This document shows, in pieces, positions 41,198-52,946 of a stretch of DNA of 64,000 nucleotides. Made by a program: the position numbers and the translations under genes. Source of the DNA: Vitis vinifera (Eukaryota > Streptophyta > Magnoliopsida > Vitales > Vitaceae); the NCBI RefSeq assembly GCF_030704535.1, contig NC_081812.1, positions 18,237,501-18,301,500 on the forward strand. The letters run 5' to 3'. The notes under the pieces are model-generated. The model saw nothing but the letters and a program-made list of their open reading frames with translations. It ran no database searches and was not told where the DNA came from. Numbering within the stretch: the first letter of the stretch is position 1; each line of letters begins with the position of its first letter.

Positions 41198-42534
41198 ATT
41201 GTGAATGTTTATCTACCCTCATCTTCCAATATTAAATAAAATTTACAACCACCTTACCCAACCATTATCATATCATTTGAGCAGAGATAAATCACTATGA
41301 TCAAACTCAACCAATCAGGCTGAGTCTCCACAAAGATATATTTATATATCTTTGTGGCCCCCAATTCTGACTGTTTGCAATGATCGGATCACTCGAAATG
41401 AAAAACTACCATTCCTATCCACACTAAGAAGTCCGTGTTGCAGGTGCGTTCAACCACTGGACAAGGTCCTCCACGCTCTCTAACTACTCACAAAACCACG
41501 AGTTTCAATTCTTAAATGGGGCTGTTTTAGTGAAAATTACTCCAAAGCAAGTGGCCATTGATAATCATATTGACGTCATTTCAGTTTTCTTTTCTATATT
41601 ATATTGATATTTGACAACGTCTACTGGACCGTGAAACTAGGCTACACCCAACCGAGCCCAATCCTCGTTTGAAAAGCCTTGTACATTTATTTTCAATTAT
41701 TCTCTCAACTTGAGTCTATCAACTTCTAATGAGTTTTTTTAACTCAAATTAGAGTTCAGGTTCAATATAATGTTTCTATAATATGCGCTCCCCTATTATA
41801 TGATAGGTTTGTTCTTTTTTTCATATATAGAAAAATATATAAATTTATTTTTGTTGCATTTTGTCCTATTTACTATTTAAATTATTATATGAATATATAG
41901 AAAAATATTATGACAAAAATATTGTTACAACAAATGTGAGATTTAATAAAAAAATTCTTCTATCTACAACTAAAATTTCGTACTCTACAAAATAGAGATT
42001 TTATCATAAAATTTTTTTTATTAAGTTTTTCTTTAAAAAACTGAAATTTGTCTCTAGAAATTGCTACTCTCATCGTATGGTGAGGAATTCTTTTATGTAG
42101 ACAAAATGTACATATATTAAATGTGAGATTTAATATAGAAAAATATTCTGACAAAAATATAGTTACAACAAATGTGAGATTTAATAAAAAAATTCTTTTA
42201 CCTGCAACTAAAATTTCGTCATTAATTATGAATTTTACTCTACGAAATAGAGATTTTATCATAAAATTTTTGTTATTAAGTTTTTCTTTATAAAACTGAA
42301 ATTTGTCTCTCATCGTATGGTGAGAAATTCTTTTATGTAAACAAAATGTACATATTTATGAGAAATTTATTTGTCACTGATTTTCAATGTCTAATGATAA
42401 ATTTTTTTGTCATTGAATCTTCAATCATTTGAGGACGATCCATTACATGCATTACAATTTATAATTAGAAAAAGGGAAAGAAAGAAAGAAGAAAACCCGG
42501 AACTTTTTTATTTTGGATCTGGGCCTCCTCGATC
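41198..42534. other. Intergenic region with a 238-bp tandem repeat
   Basis: The promoter region of dioxygenase 2 runs to about 41650. A tandem repeat occupies 41896-42358. The invertase 3' UTR lies at the right end. Confidence 0.6.
41896..42358. repeat. Tandem repeat, two copies of about 238 bp
   Basis: Copies start TATAGAAAAATATT at 41896 and 42134, share GTTACAACAAATGTGAGATT, and end near TCATCGTATGGTGAG...AAATGTACATAT, with small indels between them. Confidence 0.85.
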
Positions 42535-45500
42535 TTAGTTCATTTGAGGACGATGCATAGTCCATGCATTCAGCTTCTTAATGGTGACAGCCTCTGTTCC
42601 ATTGTTGAATGCATATAGATGAGCCTTCTTCGAGACTGCTAGAGTAGGATAAACCCTAGATGTGATGCATGTTTTTCCTCCAGCCCCGAAACTTTCCACT
42701 ACAGAATGGTCGATCTGTGTACAGAAAAAGAGTTATACTAGAATAAAAATGTCGTGAGTGACAATAGAGATGGTTTAGACTATAAGAATCAAAACACGTA
42801 CCAAACTTCTAAGGGAGAGCATCCCATCTTTTAAATCTACATCCACAAAACCTGCGAATGATGGTTTGTATAGTTCTGTCCGTAACGAGGAACTGTTCAA
42901 AGAAGCAAATTAAGGAAAACCTAGTTAGAAGGTTGATGGAGATTAAGCATTAACGTAATGAACTGTACTGAGACTGAAATGGATAAACCCACCTTTTCGC
43001 ATCAGAGCACATAAGGACTACATGCTTGCCTTTGGCCTTGAAGATTCTGAAGAAGACAGGAGTGTACTCTTCAAGGTGTTCTGAAGCCAATGTCAACAGT
43101 CCAAAGGGTCCAACCCCACCTTGAACAGTTGAACCCTTCATGCCGCAGAGATCTTGTGCGTTAACCCAGCTAGGATCGAATTCTTCAGCCTTGTCCAAGC
43201 TCGGCAAAGAGAATGTAACTTCAACATCGGCCTGCAAATAGTATTTGGAATTTACCATTAACTGCAATCTTTTTTCCAGAAATGAACTTCCCCAAGAAGT
43301 AAAAGGGCTAAAATTTCTTGTGCTTCAAACAGAAGACTGGGAAGACAAACCTGTGCGGCTGTAATTCCTGTGATTTCAACATTTTCCCCAATCTTGAGCT
43401 CTTGATTCCTCACCTGAATCTTTTGCCCTCTTAGTGTATTTAGTTCTTCAATGGGCCATTGTAACAATTGTTTTTTACCCTTGTCAAGCCATAGGGTCCT
43501 TGGAATTGTCTGAGCCAGCAAAAGTTCAACAACGTAAGTTCCTAATCAACTAATGGAATGTCCTAAAAACATTGACAATCGATCGTTCATAAATATTACC
43601 TGAATTCCAGCCCATCCTTTTGCAGTATCATTGTCTGCTGTATCTGACTCATTAGCCCAACCCCACAAAATCCTCCGTTTCTGCTCGGCATCAAAGAACG
43701 TTTTCGAAGCATAAAAATTGCCATAATCATACCTCAACCCACTCCAACCATCAGCAGAGGTGTTGCCCGGTATATACCTATCTATTTCCGGATAATATCT
43801 TCCAATTGTATAGTACTCATATCTAGTTCGGTCAAGGCTCACCTTCAAAACATGTCTAACATTTTTACCCGTTACTGATGTGTCTAACCCCCTTTCACTA
43901 TACAAAGAAACAGGAAAAAAATCAGGACATTCCCACATTCCGGTATTCTGGGCAGAATGAAGAGGATGTTTTGATTTTATCCATGTCATGAAATCTCTAC
44001 TCCTATACAAATAGACTATCCCTCTATGCTTCTTTCTGGCACCCACCAACATCCTCCAATGCCCATTCACCCGCCAAGCAGTTGTTGGGTCACGGAATGT
44101 GCTTGCATTCATGCCAACATCAGGAACCACTAGTGGGTTGCTGTCGGGTTTCACCCATTTCCTTAGGTATGGATCCGAGAGGTTGGCTGGAAATGCAATG
44201 TTCTGGACTTGCCTTTGTTGTGTGTCGATTCCAGTGTAGAGAATTGCAGGCTTGTTACCAGGCAAGATGGTGGCTGAACCAGACCAACATCCGTTTATGT
44301 CAAACGGCTTTGAAGGATAGATGGCTGGCTCAAGCGCCTCCCAGTCTATCAGATTCCTTGATACTGAGTGAGCCCACACGATGTTACCCCAAACTGCACC
44401 TTTGGGATTGTACTGGTAGAAAAGGTGGTAGATTCCATTGTAGTACATGGGTCCTGTTACATTTGAATTGCATGAGACACATGGACTTGAGGAAATAGAG
44501 GTAGATCAAAGTAGCACAAGACTCACCATTTGGATCTGTTGTCGGTTCATTTCGTTCATGGGTTCAAACGTCAATGGAGACAGAAAAATAGAAGTCAGTA
44601 ACCGGTTGTGGAAAGTAGAAACCATTAAAGAAAGAAAGAAAGAAAGAAAGATGGAGGCACTCTCATCTCTAAAATCTCGACTATTAAAGAAAGCCACATC
44701 ATCTTTTAACATCTCAATCACCGAAAATCATTCAATTTGGCTAATAAGGAAAAAATAGCCATGAGTTATCAGTGTCTCATGAATAATTCAAATCCCTTCC
44801 TATATCCAAATTAAATCAACTTTCTTTCTTTTCTAATACTTTATTTCTTTTTTCTTCTTCAATGGATATGGCATCGCTATTTCTAAAAATAACGATAACC
44901 ATTTTTGTTGAGCAATGAAAATAATTTAATTTCACACCCTTAAATATTAAAATTAAAATTAAATAATAATTCTCAATTAAATACAGAAGTTATTTGATAT
45001 TTTTCTGAAGAACAAGCAAGATGGAAGCATAAAATTAAATTATCGTGAACTTACAAGTTACCCAAATTAACCAAATGCTGCAGTGAATGAATTAATAGGA
45101 GGCGTAGGTGAAAGCCAGAAAATCAGAAAACATTAAATACAAGATATATTCCCAAAAATCCTGCAAACATGCAGGGATCGGTATAATGAGGTGCACGGAG
45201 ATTTGACCATAAATTTTTCCAGATTTAACCAGCAATAATAACGCCTCTCCATTAAAGTCTGTTTACTTTTCCCATTAACATGTTATCTGCCTAACGCGCC
45301 TCTCCTCCTCATCCGGAGAAAACAGGTACTGGGCTTTCCATTCGCTCTTGTTGTGGACTCAAGTTAAATTCTACGACCAAACAAACCCTTATTCGGTTTC
45401 CTATTTTTCTGATCAAGGAATAAAATCGAAGAGGAATGCATGGGCAGCAATGCATGATATGAGAAGGATACGCAAAGGACAACAGGAAATTAACAAACAA

Positions 45501-45763
45501 CGATGATTCAATCAACATGCTGATAAAAGAAAGGGTTTGTGGTTTTGTGGTTTGAAGAAGTTTGAAAAGAGCGTACCGTTTATCCAGTTCCTAGGGGGTT
45601 GAAAGTGGTATCCAGTTCTATGAACTTGCCTAACCTTAGTGTCAGGCACACACTGATACTCATGATGAATCTTATGAGACCCTTCAACGCCATTGTTGTT
45701 TATTATTACACAGTAACAACAAAGAGAGAACAAAAACCAGAGAAGCCTTGAACCGCCCTTCAT
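42535..45763 (-). CDS. Cell-wall acid invertase (beta-fructofuranosidase, GH32)
   Basis: Seven exons on the minus strand: 45763-45577, 44535-44527 (9 nt), 44453-43600, 43509-43351, 43231-42993, 42892-42802, 42714-42535 (TAA), giving 572 residues. An N-terminal signal peptide ([15 protein letters not shown]) points to the apoplast. The catalytic triad is present: NDPNG with nucleophile Asp63, FRDP with Asp187, and WECPDF with acid/base Glu240. The Pro in WECPDF is the cell-wall type; vacuolar invertases have Val. Asp273 in VSLDRTR corresponds to AtcwINV1 Asp239, which favours sucrose; its usual Lys partner is Arg276 here. The beta-sandwich follows ([20 protein letters not shown]). It cleaves sucrose in the cell wall and supplies hexoses to sink tissue. 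No frame break was seen. Confidence 0.95.
44536..45576 (-). other. Invertase intron 1
   Basis: This 1041-bp intron separates exon 1 from the 9-nt mini-exon. It is AT-rich, with no coding signal or element seen. A run of GAAA units at about 44631-44650 lies inside. Confidence 0.75.
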
Positions 45764-45818
45764 GAAGTATGTAGAGAGAAAGAGAGTCTTGATTGAAAAG
45801 AAAAGAAGCCGTAGGGTT

Positions 45819-45826
45819 TATTTATA
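45819..45826 (-). promoter_or_regulatory. TATA box of the invertase gene
   Basis: TATAAATA on the minus strand lies about 56 bases upstream of the ATG, with a CATGTGAC motif about 12 bases further up. Confidence 0.6.
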
Positions 45827-46409
45827 GGCGTCACATGATTTTAGTTGGATAACTTATTAGTTTTACCAGTTTTTTCGGGATGTTCCGGTTTTTTTTTTTT
45901 TCTTTTTTTAATTTTCCTAATTTTAAAAAGTAAAATATTTTGTTGGAAATATATATATATATATATAGAAAATATGAACACAATCATAACCGTAAGGCGT
46001 TTCAACTTCCAACCGTGTGATTCACCTACGTGTTCTTTGTTTAAAAATAAATAAATAATAAAGTTTATAAAGGTTATTAAATTATTATTTGAAATTATTT
46101 AGATGAAAACAATAATAATTAAAATTTAAATTGTCAAAGTGACAGATAGAAAAGGAACTGGGCCTTTGCTGATTTACCTATCCTTTTGAAAAGATATTAA
46201 ATTGAAGACAAGAAAGGTAAAATAAAGAACCTAAAAATGATAAACTTCACAATGTTAAAAAATTTACGCTTTGTTACTATACATAGTTTTAAAGTTTATC
46301 CCATTACCAGAAAAATAAAGATTTTTTTTTAAAAAAAAATGTAAATCCTAAAAAGATAGGAAATATTAAATATTTAATTTATACTATATTCAGTTCTAAA
46401 ATCAATCTT

Positions 46410-46590
46410 ATTGAAAGGTCCATATATGTACACATGGCATTTACCCACAAACATACTGAAATACAACCCTTATCCTTTCTTATCTACTTTTCCCTTTTTT
46501 ATTGAAAGGTCCATATATGTACACATGGCATTTACCCACAAACATACTGAAATACAACCCTTATCCTTTCTTATCTACTTTTTCCCTTTT
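46410..46590. repeat. Tandem duplication of 91 bp
   Basis: Units beginning ATTGAAAGGTCCATATATGT at 46410 and 46501 are almost identical, with a difference only in the T-run at the end, so the duplication is recent. Confidence 0.95.
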
Positions 46591-46608
46591 TTTTTTTTTC
46601 TTTTTTAG

Positions 46609-46913
46609 GGTTACATTTGGTTAACAAAAACTACTATACTACTAAGTAAAGAAAAAATATTAAAAATTGGCCTAGAAAAAATATAAAAAAAATTAAATAT
46701 AATTAAAATTAATAAAAAATTTATATATTTTAAAATTATTTAAATTTTATATCAATGAATTAAAATAAGTAAGATGAGTTTGAAACAATAAATAAAAACA
46801 ATTTATCAATTTTTAATTTATTTTTTTTATTTTCTTTCCCTTTTTCTTTACTTTTACTTTTTTTTTTCTTTCCCTTAAATTTTTTCTCAAATTTTCTAAA
46901 ATCAAACATAACC
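46609..46913. mobile_element. MITE-like element (hAT-type ends)
   Basis: GGTTACATTTGGTT on the left is an inverted match to AATCAAACATAACC on the right. About 305 bases, AT-rich and non-coding. The ends resemble those of the element at 15046-15365. Confidence 0.6.
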
Positions 46914-48082
46914 TTACTATAGGAATTTTTATCAACTTTTAATTTATTTTTTATTTTTCTTCACTTTTTCTTTATTTTTACCTTTTTACCTTTTTTTTTT
47001 TCTTTCCCTAACAAAAGTGAGGATAATTTACACACAAAGAAAATAATATTTTAAAATGAAGTGATTATATAAACACATTGGTTATATAATCATGAATTCA
47101 AGCAGACCATAAAGGAAGGAAATAAGTGAATTTATAGTAAAGTTTCAAATGGATCACCTCTTACGTATATCATTTTGGAGAGTTTTGACATAATTCTCTC
47201 CTTTAGTCTTTCATTGGTCATTGGTCCCCAAGAGAGGGTGAGGGAGTTGGCAACAGATGGCTGTGGATAAAGGCTAGTATCTTTTTTTTGTTTTTTTTTT
47301 TTCCTTTTTTAAAGATTTTCTGGTAGTGACTTGTTATAACGGTTAGTTTTCATGGTTTTATTATCTGGATATGTTAATCCTTTCCCATGTTATTTTTCCC
47401 CGTTACTCCACGTTCTGGTAATTACCCACATGAGCCGTCTACATCACAAAAACCAACAGTGCCACCTACACCCTCTGTCATAGTATCATCTTTATGTTCT
47501 TTTAGTATGTTGTCAGCAACAGTAACTTTTCTCGATTTTCATGCTTTCCTCGTGTTTTTTCTCATGTGCCTTCAAATTATTTTTTGGGGTTACTTTTTCC
47601 ATTATAAGAATCAACTGTCTAATTACCCACAAAGTTGTTTTTACACTTTCTACTTCTGCCCCATGAGCTCCCCTTGGTCTAGGCGCTGTTTGATATTTTG
47701 ATGCGGGTAACAAAAAGTGAAGTGGATGATTCTTGTGTACTTGGCCACAGAAGACGCTAAGGCATACTTGTCTATTGAGTAAAGAACAAAAAAATACAGA
47801 ATGAATAAATGAATAGTACAGATTTATCATGAAGTTTTCTAAAGGAAAATGAGATACAGTAAGAGAGGAAAAAAATTTGGGAAACATGGCACTTGATATT
47901 TTCTTCCCCTTCTGCTTTCTCTTAGGCTTTCTATAATCCTACCTTATGAAGGTCTAAGTAGACTGCATTCTCATCTGAATTCCCAGGGATATCATCTCTA
48001 ATCCCAGTAGCCAAACAGCTTCATGAAATGACAGTTCACACATCTGTACTGCCATTTGCCAACTGCCTAGGCAGAAGGAGCA

Positions 48083-48442
48083 TTACACTGACTGTTGATG
48101 GTGAAGAAGCGCCTTCAGGAAGTTAAATGTATCTCCCACTTGAAGTGTGGAATATAAGTACCTTATTGCACACGTCGGCAGAAACCACTGCAGGAGAGCC
48201 AATGAGAAGGAAAACGAGCTCAGCAGAGACAAGTTACACATCCAGCAAAGTATTGTAGCAGAGTCTGAGAAACACCCTCCCTTAATGGCTGGAAATTCAG
48301 CCACACTTGCTTTCAAAACCTGAAACATCACTAGTGGATCAGCCCCCAATGAAGACCCGAATTTCCATGTGGGAGAAGAAGTCGGCATCGTGGATGAGAG
48401 GATAAGGTCAGCTCTCATGTCTGCACCACCAACAGTTGCCAT
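48083..48442 (-). other. Conserved open frame of unknown nature, copy A
   Basis: 119 codons on the minus strand starting MATVGGADMRADLIL. The counterpart at 54105-53833 has 90 codons. Shared sequence runs to WFLPT, after which the frames differ. Amino-acid changes are frequent for the age of the duplication, so it may be non-coding RNA, 3' UTR or a gene relic. No domain is recognised. Confidence 0.3.
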
Positions 48443-49489
48443 TCAAACGACAGAAAAGTGGGTCATTAGTCATTACTAAACACCACAGCACTGATCTTGA
48501 AGTTCAAAGAAATATGCCTAGTAAAGCATGCTTAGAATACCAGTGTTTAATGTAAAAGGGCAGCAGACAAAGTTAGAAGGAAGCTTGTTAACAATTCATC
48601 TAATATAATATATAGCCCAGCAACTACAGATTGGAATTGCGATGCATTTCTGTGATATCTGTAATTCCTTGGCCTTATCGCTAGGATAATAGCATGCTGA
48701 TTTGTCCTTCCATGGTGATTTAAGGACTAAAAGATGACCAATAAAACATAAATATCCAATCTCCTTCTAACTTTGTTGATTGTTGAATTTTACTAGAGTT
48801 CTCTTTTGGGCACACAGAAGAACATTATTTGTAATATCTACTGTAAAAGAACGATATGCATTATAGAGCCAGTGATAGTGATTAGTAGATCGAGCATGAC
48901 ATAGATTCTCAGCGATTGATCGAGTGTAAAATTCTTATTCTCAGACTTTTTCTTATTTAAAGAAAAAAAAAAGGGCATTATGTCAGAAAATGCAACTGAA
49001 TTCTGATCATTTGTTTGTCGAAATTTATAACAATCTCACTGCCCAACCACTAATTATAGTTTCGGCTATGCAGAACCAGACAATCAGCCATGGATTGCAC
49101 ACATTTTTCTTCCTATCACTTGACTCCGACAATATCCAGATGGTCCAGGCAAGATCAAGGGACATTTTGGATCCAAAGAGTAACTTCTTCACTTACTGTC
49201 AACTCTAGGATGTTGTAGAGATACTGAATTGGATGCATTCATAATTCTAGTTCATCTGTGTGATCCAATAAGTAACCTAGGGTGTTGCACAATATCTAGA
49301 TTGTGTTAGCAGAAATATCAGCTTAATTTTCTAGGGGAAAACCCCACACACTGTATTTTCCATCCTATAGGTTGAACCAAAGTTAAAGATCATCAAGTCA
49401 CATTTATTCATGGTTGGTGTTCAGTACAAATATTTTCAATTCCCTCCACTTTGATTTTATGATTGTCATCCGTCATCCCATTGTTATTG

Positions 49490-50905
49490 CCTCCAATAGC
49501 ATAAAGTTTTTACATGGTTCAAAACCACGGTCTCAATCATTAACTCAAAGTTCTAGGCCACATCAATCTGGGAATCTCAAATCGACATTCAAAGACACGC
49601 ACAATAAACTAGTTAAAAAGCTCAAAAAGCTGTAAAAATTCATGAAAAAATATCATAAAAACAAGTACAATTAGATGAGCTAAAAAAAACTAATAAAACA
49701 AATTTCTATCACATTTAATATTTTGATTAAATAGTTATAAAAAATTTCATCTTTATTAATATATAATTATTTACCAGTTCTAAATTTTTTATAATTATTC
49801 ATATTTATAATATATACATATAAATATATATATAACCATTATAACATGTTTAACTAATATAACAATTAAATGGATAACAAATTAAGTTTATTTTAATGGA
49901 GTCACTGTCGTTGATGAAAGAATCCAACAACTCCAAAAGTGAGCCACAACATCAATTAATCATCACCAAAGTACCTTTAACTTTGCCTCAAAGGAAGTTT
50001 CCATTATTCTATTGACTCCACGAACACCAATTAAACACCAAAGTTCAAAACTCAAAGATGATGTGAATCATGGCCTTTGTTCTAGGGCTCTAATGGAACT
50101 TGCAAGGTGAGCCATGAGTTCATTTCAACCCTTTCTTCTTCCTCATAATGGCTAAAACATTAGTTGTTAATGGTAAACTGTGTCGTGTATCATTTTTCTA
50201 TTTTTTCCATATTTGTGTATCAAAATTTTCTTATATGGTGAAAAATAAATAAAAAACTATGCACATATATTGGAAGCATGAAGTATAGAGTAACTAGGAT
50301 TTAAAGAATTGAACTATATCATAGCATATGAACACATTGATAACTTAATTATGTTATAATATTCCTAGTTTATTATCCATTTAATTATCATATTAGACAA
50401 ACATTCTATATATATAAAAAAATAAAAAGAATTAAAAGCATAAATTAGAAATTAAAAGCAAGATAAATTAAGAATTTAAGAAAGTTATACCTTTTGTTAT
50501 TGTTGAATTCTTATTTTGTAACAATTTAGTTATCATATTAACCAAAGATAAATATATATATATATATATATGATTAAAAGTATAATAATTATGCTTTATT
50601 AAAACAAAAATTGTGATTATATGTATTAAATATGAATAAATATAAAGAATTTATAACATTTTTATTTTGGTAAATGATTACTAAATATGATAGAAGTTTA
50701 TTATGTTACCTTTTTTAGCTCATCTAATTGTACTTATTGTTCTTATAATTTTCATCATTTTTATCCACAATTTTTTTGAGCTTTTTAACGAGCCTATTAC
50801 TCATATGGCTGAGTACCAATCCAAGATCCCAAGTACAATGTGCCTTGAGGCCTCTTGATTCAATGAAGGAGACCATGACTTTAAACCATAATACCAAATA
50901 GACTC
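49490..50905. mobile_element. Inverted-repeat (foldback or MULE-like) element, copy A
   Basis: The left arm (49490-49730) and right arm (about 50650-50905) are inverted matches of over 200 bases. They share a CATGGTT(C/T)AAA...GGTCTC end, GTTAAAAAGCTCAAAAA and AAGTACAATTAGATGAGCT. The interior is about 0.9 kb, AT-rich, with no transposase. A clean target duplication was not found. It was inserted before the segmental duplication, as both copies carry it. Confidence 0.6.
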
Positions 50906-51044
50906 TAATGGAATTGAGGAATGCACATGTAGTTCCAAGCACAATTTTTTTTCCTAAAAATTAAGGAGTATCAACCATGTGATGCATGCTGTGGCAACAT
51001 AGAGCAAGACAAGAAACTCACCTTATCCAGCGTGAATAAGACAA

Positions 51045-52946
51045 TTACCAATAGTCCCCACAGGAACAAGCCCCTTCCTTGAAGTGATGAAACCGATTTG
51101 CATCTCGGACAATAATCACCCTCCCTGTGATTGCTGACACCAACTTACAGAATGTATGGCAGTCACCACATACCCTAAGATTCTTTATAATCCTGATTGG
51201 AGTGTGCTCAGGTGTTGCAATAAGGCCGAATGCAATTGCCAACTTCTCACTATGTGAGTACAAGATTCCTATCTTCAGTTCCTCATCCACATCATGTAAC
51301 ACAAAATTTGTATCAGGGACATAACCAACTAACTCCAGCTTGTTACCCAAACTCTTTAGCATCTCATATATCTCCTTTGACCTTGGATGGGTAGTATCTC
51401 CAACACTAAATTGATGACTCTTATTATCCACCTCAATCCAAGTCCAACCAGGAATTTTTTTCAATCTCCGTTGGGACATTAGGTCCCTAGTCTTGGCTAC
51501 ATCTTCCCACCTACCTGCATTCGCATAAATATTTGAAAGCAGTATGTAGTGGCCTGGGTTCTGGGGCTGTAGTTCAAGAAGGGATGTAGCTGCCTTTTCT
51601 GCTAGCACTACATCTTTATGCGTCCTGCATGCCCCTAGAAAAGCACCCCATAGCCCCTCATCCTTCTCAACAGTCATACTCTCGATCAATTTCAATGCCT
51701 CATCCAGTCTCCCAGCACGGCCCAAGAGATCAACAACACAAGTATAGTGTTTAACATCTGCTCTCACAGAGTAATCTTCCCACATCAAGGAGAAAAATCG
51801 AAGGCCCTCTTCAACCAGACCTGCATGACTACAAGCATATAACAATGAAACCAAGGTGATCTTATTCGGTAATATCCCACTTCTCAGCATCATAGGGAAC
51901 AAATCAAGAGCCTTCCTGCCTTGTCCATGATACCCATAAGCTGCAATCATTGCACTCCAGGATATAACATTCTTTTCTTCCATCCTATCAAAGATTTCTC
52001 TTGCAGACTCAACACACCCACACTTAGCATGCATATCAATCATTGCCGTCCCCAATATGACGTCCAATTGAAACTTCTTTCTCTGTATATAATCATCAAT
52101 TGTTCTAGCCTTATGCATTGCCCCTAACTTTGCACAAGCAAAGACAACTGTCACCATAGCAACCTTATCAGGGACAACACCCTCTTCCCTCATTTTATCA
52201 AACAAAACCAATGACTCATTAGCATTCCCACACTCGGCATACCCACCAATCATCACCGTCCAAGTTACAAGATCCCTCTCCGGCATTTTATCAAACAGAA
52301 AGCGAGCGTCCTCAATTTCCCTACATTTTCCATACATGTCCACGAGTGCTGCACATACAAAATGATCCAAATCCAACCCAAATTTATAGACAATGTGATG
52401 AATCAACCTACCCATTTGAAGATTTTTCAAATCCCTACAAGCCCTAATTACAAAAGGCAATGTATAATTATCGGGCCGTGCCCCACAACGAATCAGTTCC
52501 CTGAATGTGCCAAAGCAGTTCATATAATCTCCAACCTTGGCAAACCCACCAACCATTACACTCCAGGAAACTGAATCTCTCACACACATGCCATCAAACA
52601 AGCCATACGCATCATCTAGAGCTCGATAATAAGAATAAAAGTGCACAAGTTTGTTTGCAACAATGAGGTTTTGGAGCATTCCATGCACACTCGCTTGGGC
52701 ATGAACTTGTCTGACTTGTGTGAGGTTTCTACAGTTTACTAAGGCAGATAAATAAAATTTAGGGTTTAGACGTTGTAAAAAATGGAATTTTGATGACTCT
52801 TCCACCCGGTTGAAGAGATTTAAGGAGGTTTGACGAATTTGAGTTTCAATGACGGATTCAACTATGGGAAAAACGGAAGGAGCAGTGCAGAAATCAAGTC
52901 TCCCATTCCTTAACGCAATTAAGCTGCGATTTCTGAATTTGAACAT
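51045..52946 (-). CDS. DYW-type pentatricopeptide repeat protein (paralogue A)
   Basis: A single uninterrupted exon encodes 633 residues. The N-terminus (first 60) is basic and Ser-rich, fitting an organelle transit peptide. PLS-type PPR motifs run from about 65 to 440 (for example DSVSWSVMVGGFAKVGD, DLVTWTVMIGGYAECGN, NVISWSAMIAAYGYHGQ). E and E+ motifs follow, then a complete DYW domain (PGWTWIEVDNKSHQF, HSEKLA with the HxE zinc/catalytic motif, CGDCH, terminal CSCGDYW). DYW proteins are site-specific C-to-U RNA editing deaminases of plastids or mitochondria. It differs from paralogue B at about 40 residues, and about 18 of these lie in the first 110. Residue 361, a specificity position, is Asn. 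The editing target is unknown. Confidence 0.95.
   Translation of the reverse strand: MFKFRNRSLIALRNGRLDFCTAPSVFPIVESVIETQIRQTSLNLFNRVEESSKFHFLQRLNPKFYLSALVNCRNLTQVRQVHAQASVHGMLQNLIVANKLVHFYSYYRALDDAYGLFDGMCVRDSVSWSVMVGGFAKVGDYMNCFGTFRELIRCGARPDNYTLPFVIRACRDLKNLQMGRLIHHIVYKFGLDLDHFVCAALVDMYGKCREIEDARFLFDKMPERDLVTWTVMIGGYAECGNANESLVLFDKMREEGVVPDKVAMVTVVFACAKLGAMHKARTIDDYIQRKKFQLDVILGTAMIDMHAKCGCVESAREIFDRMEEKNVISWSAMIAAYGYHGQGRKALDLFPMMLRSGILPNKITLVSLLYACSHAGLVEEGLRFFSLMWEDYSVRADVKHYTCVVDLLGRAGRLDEALKLIESMTVEKDEGLWGAFLGACRTHKDVVLAEKAATSLLELQPQNPGHYILLSNIYANAGRWEDVAKTRDLMSQRRLKKIPGWTWIEVDNKSHQFSVGDTTHPRSKEIYEMLKSLGNKLELVGYVPDTNFVLHDVDEELKIGILYSHSEKLAIAFGLIATPEHTPIRIIKNLRVCGDCHTFCKLVSAITGRVIIVRDANRFHHFKEGACSCGDYW

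Larger units (their letters stand above)
45827..47944. other. Intergenic region between invertase and the PPR duplication
   Basis: Contains the invertase promoter, a 91-bp tandem repeat (46410-46590), a MITE-like element (46609-46913), and T-rich DNA. Open frames at 47387-47887 on either strand have no recognisable domain or splice support. Confidence 0.5.

Noticed and set aside
41960-42313. Minus-strand open frame of 117 codons
   Set aside because: It spans the 238-bp tandem repeat and repeats itself; no sign of coding.
43600-44453. Loss of the sucrose-selecting Asp, which would make the invertase a fructan exohydrolase
   Set aside because: My first alignment put the site at TIGRYYPE; counting from the WECPDF Glu places it at VSLDRTR, where Asp is present.
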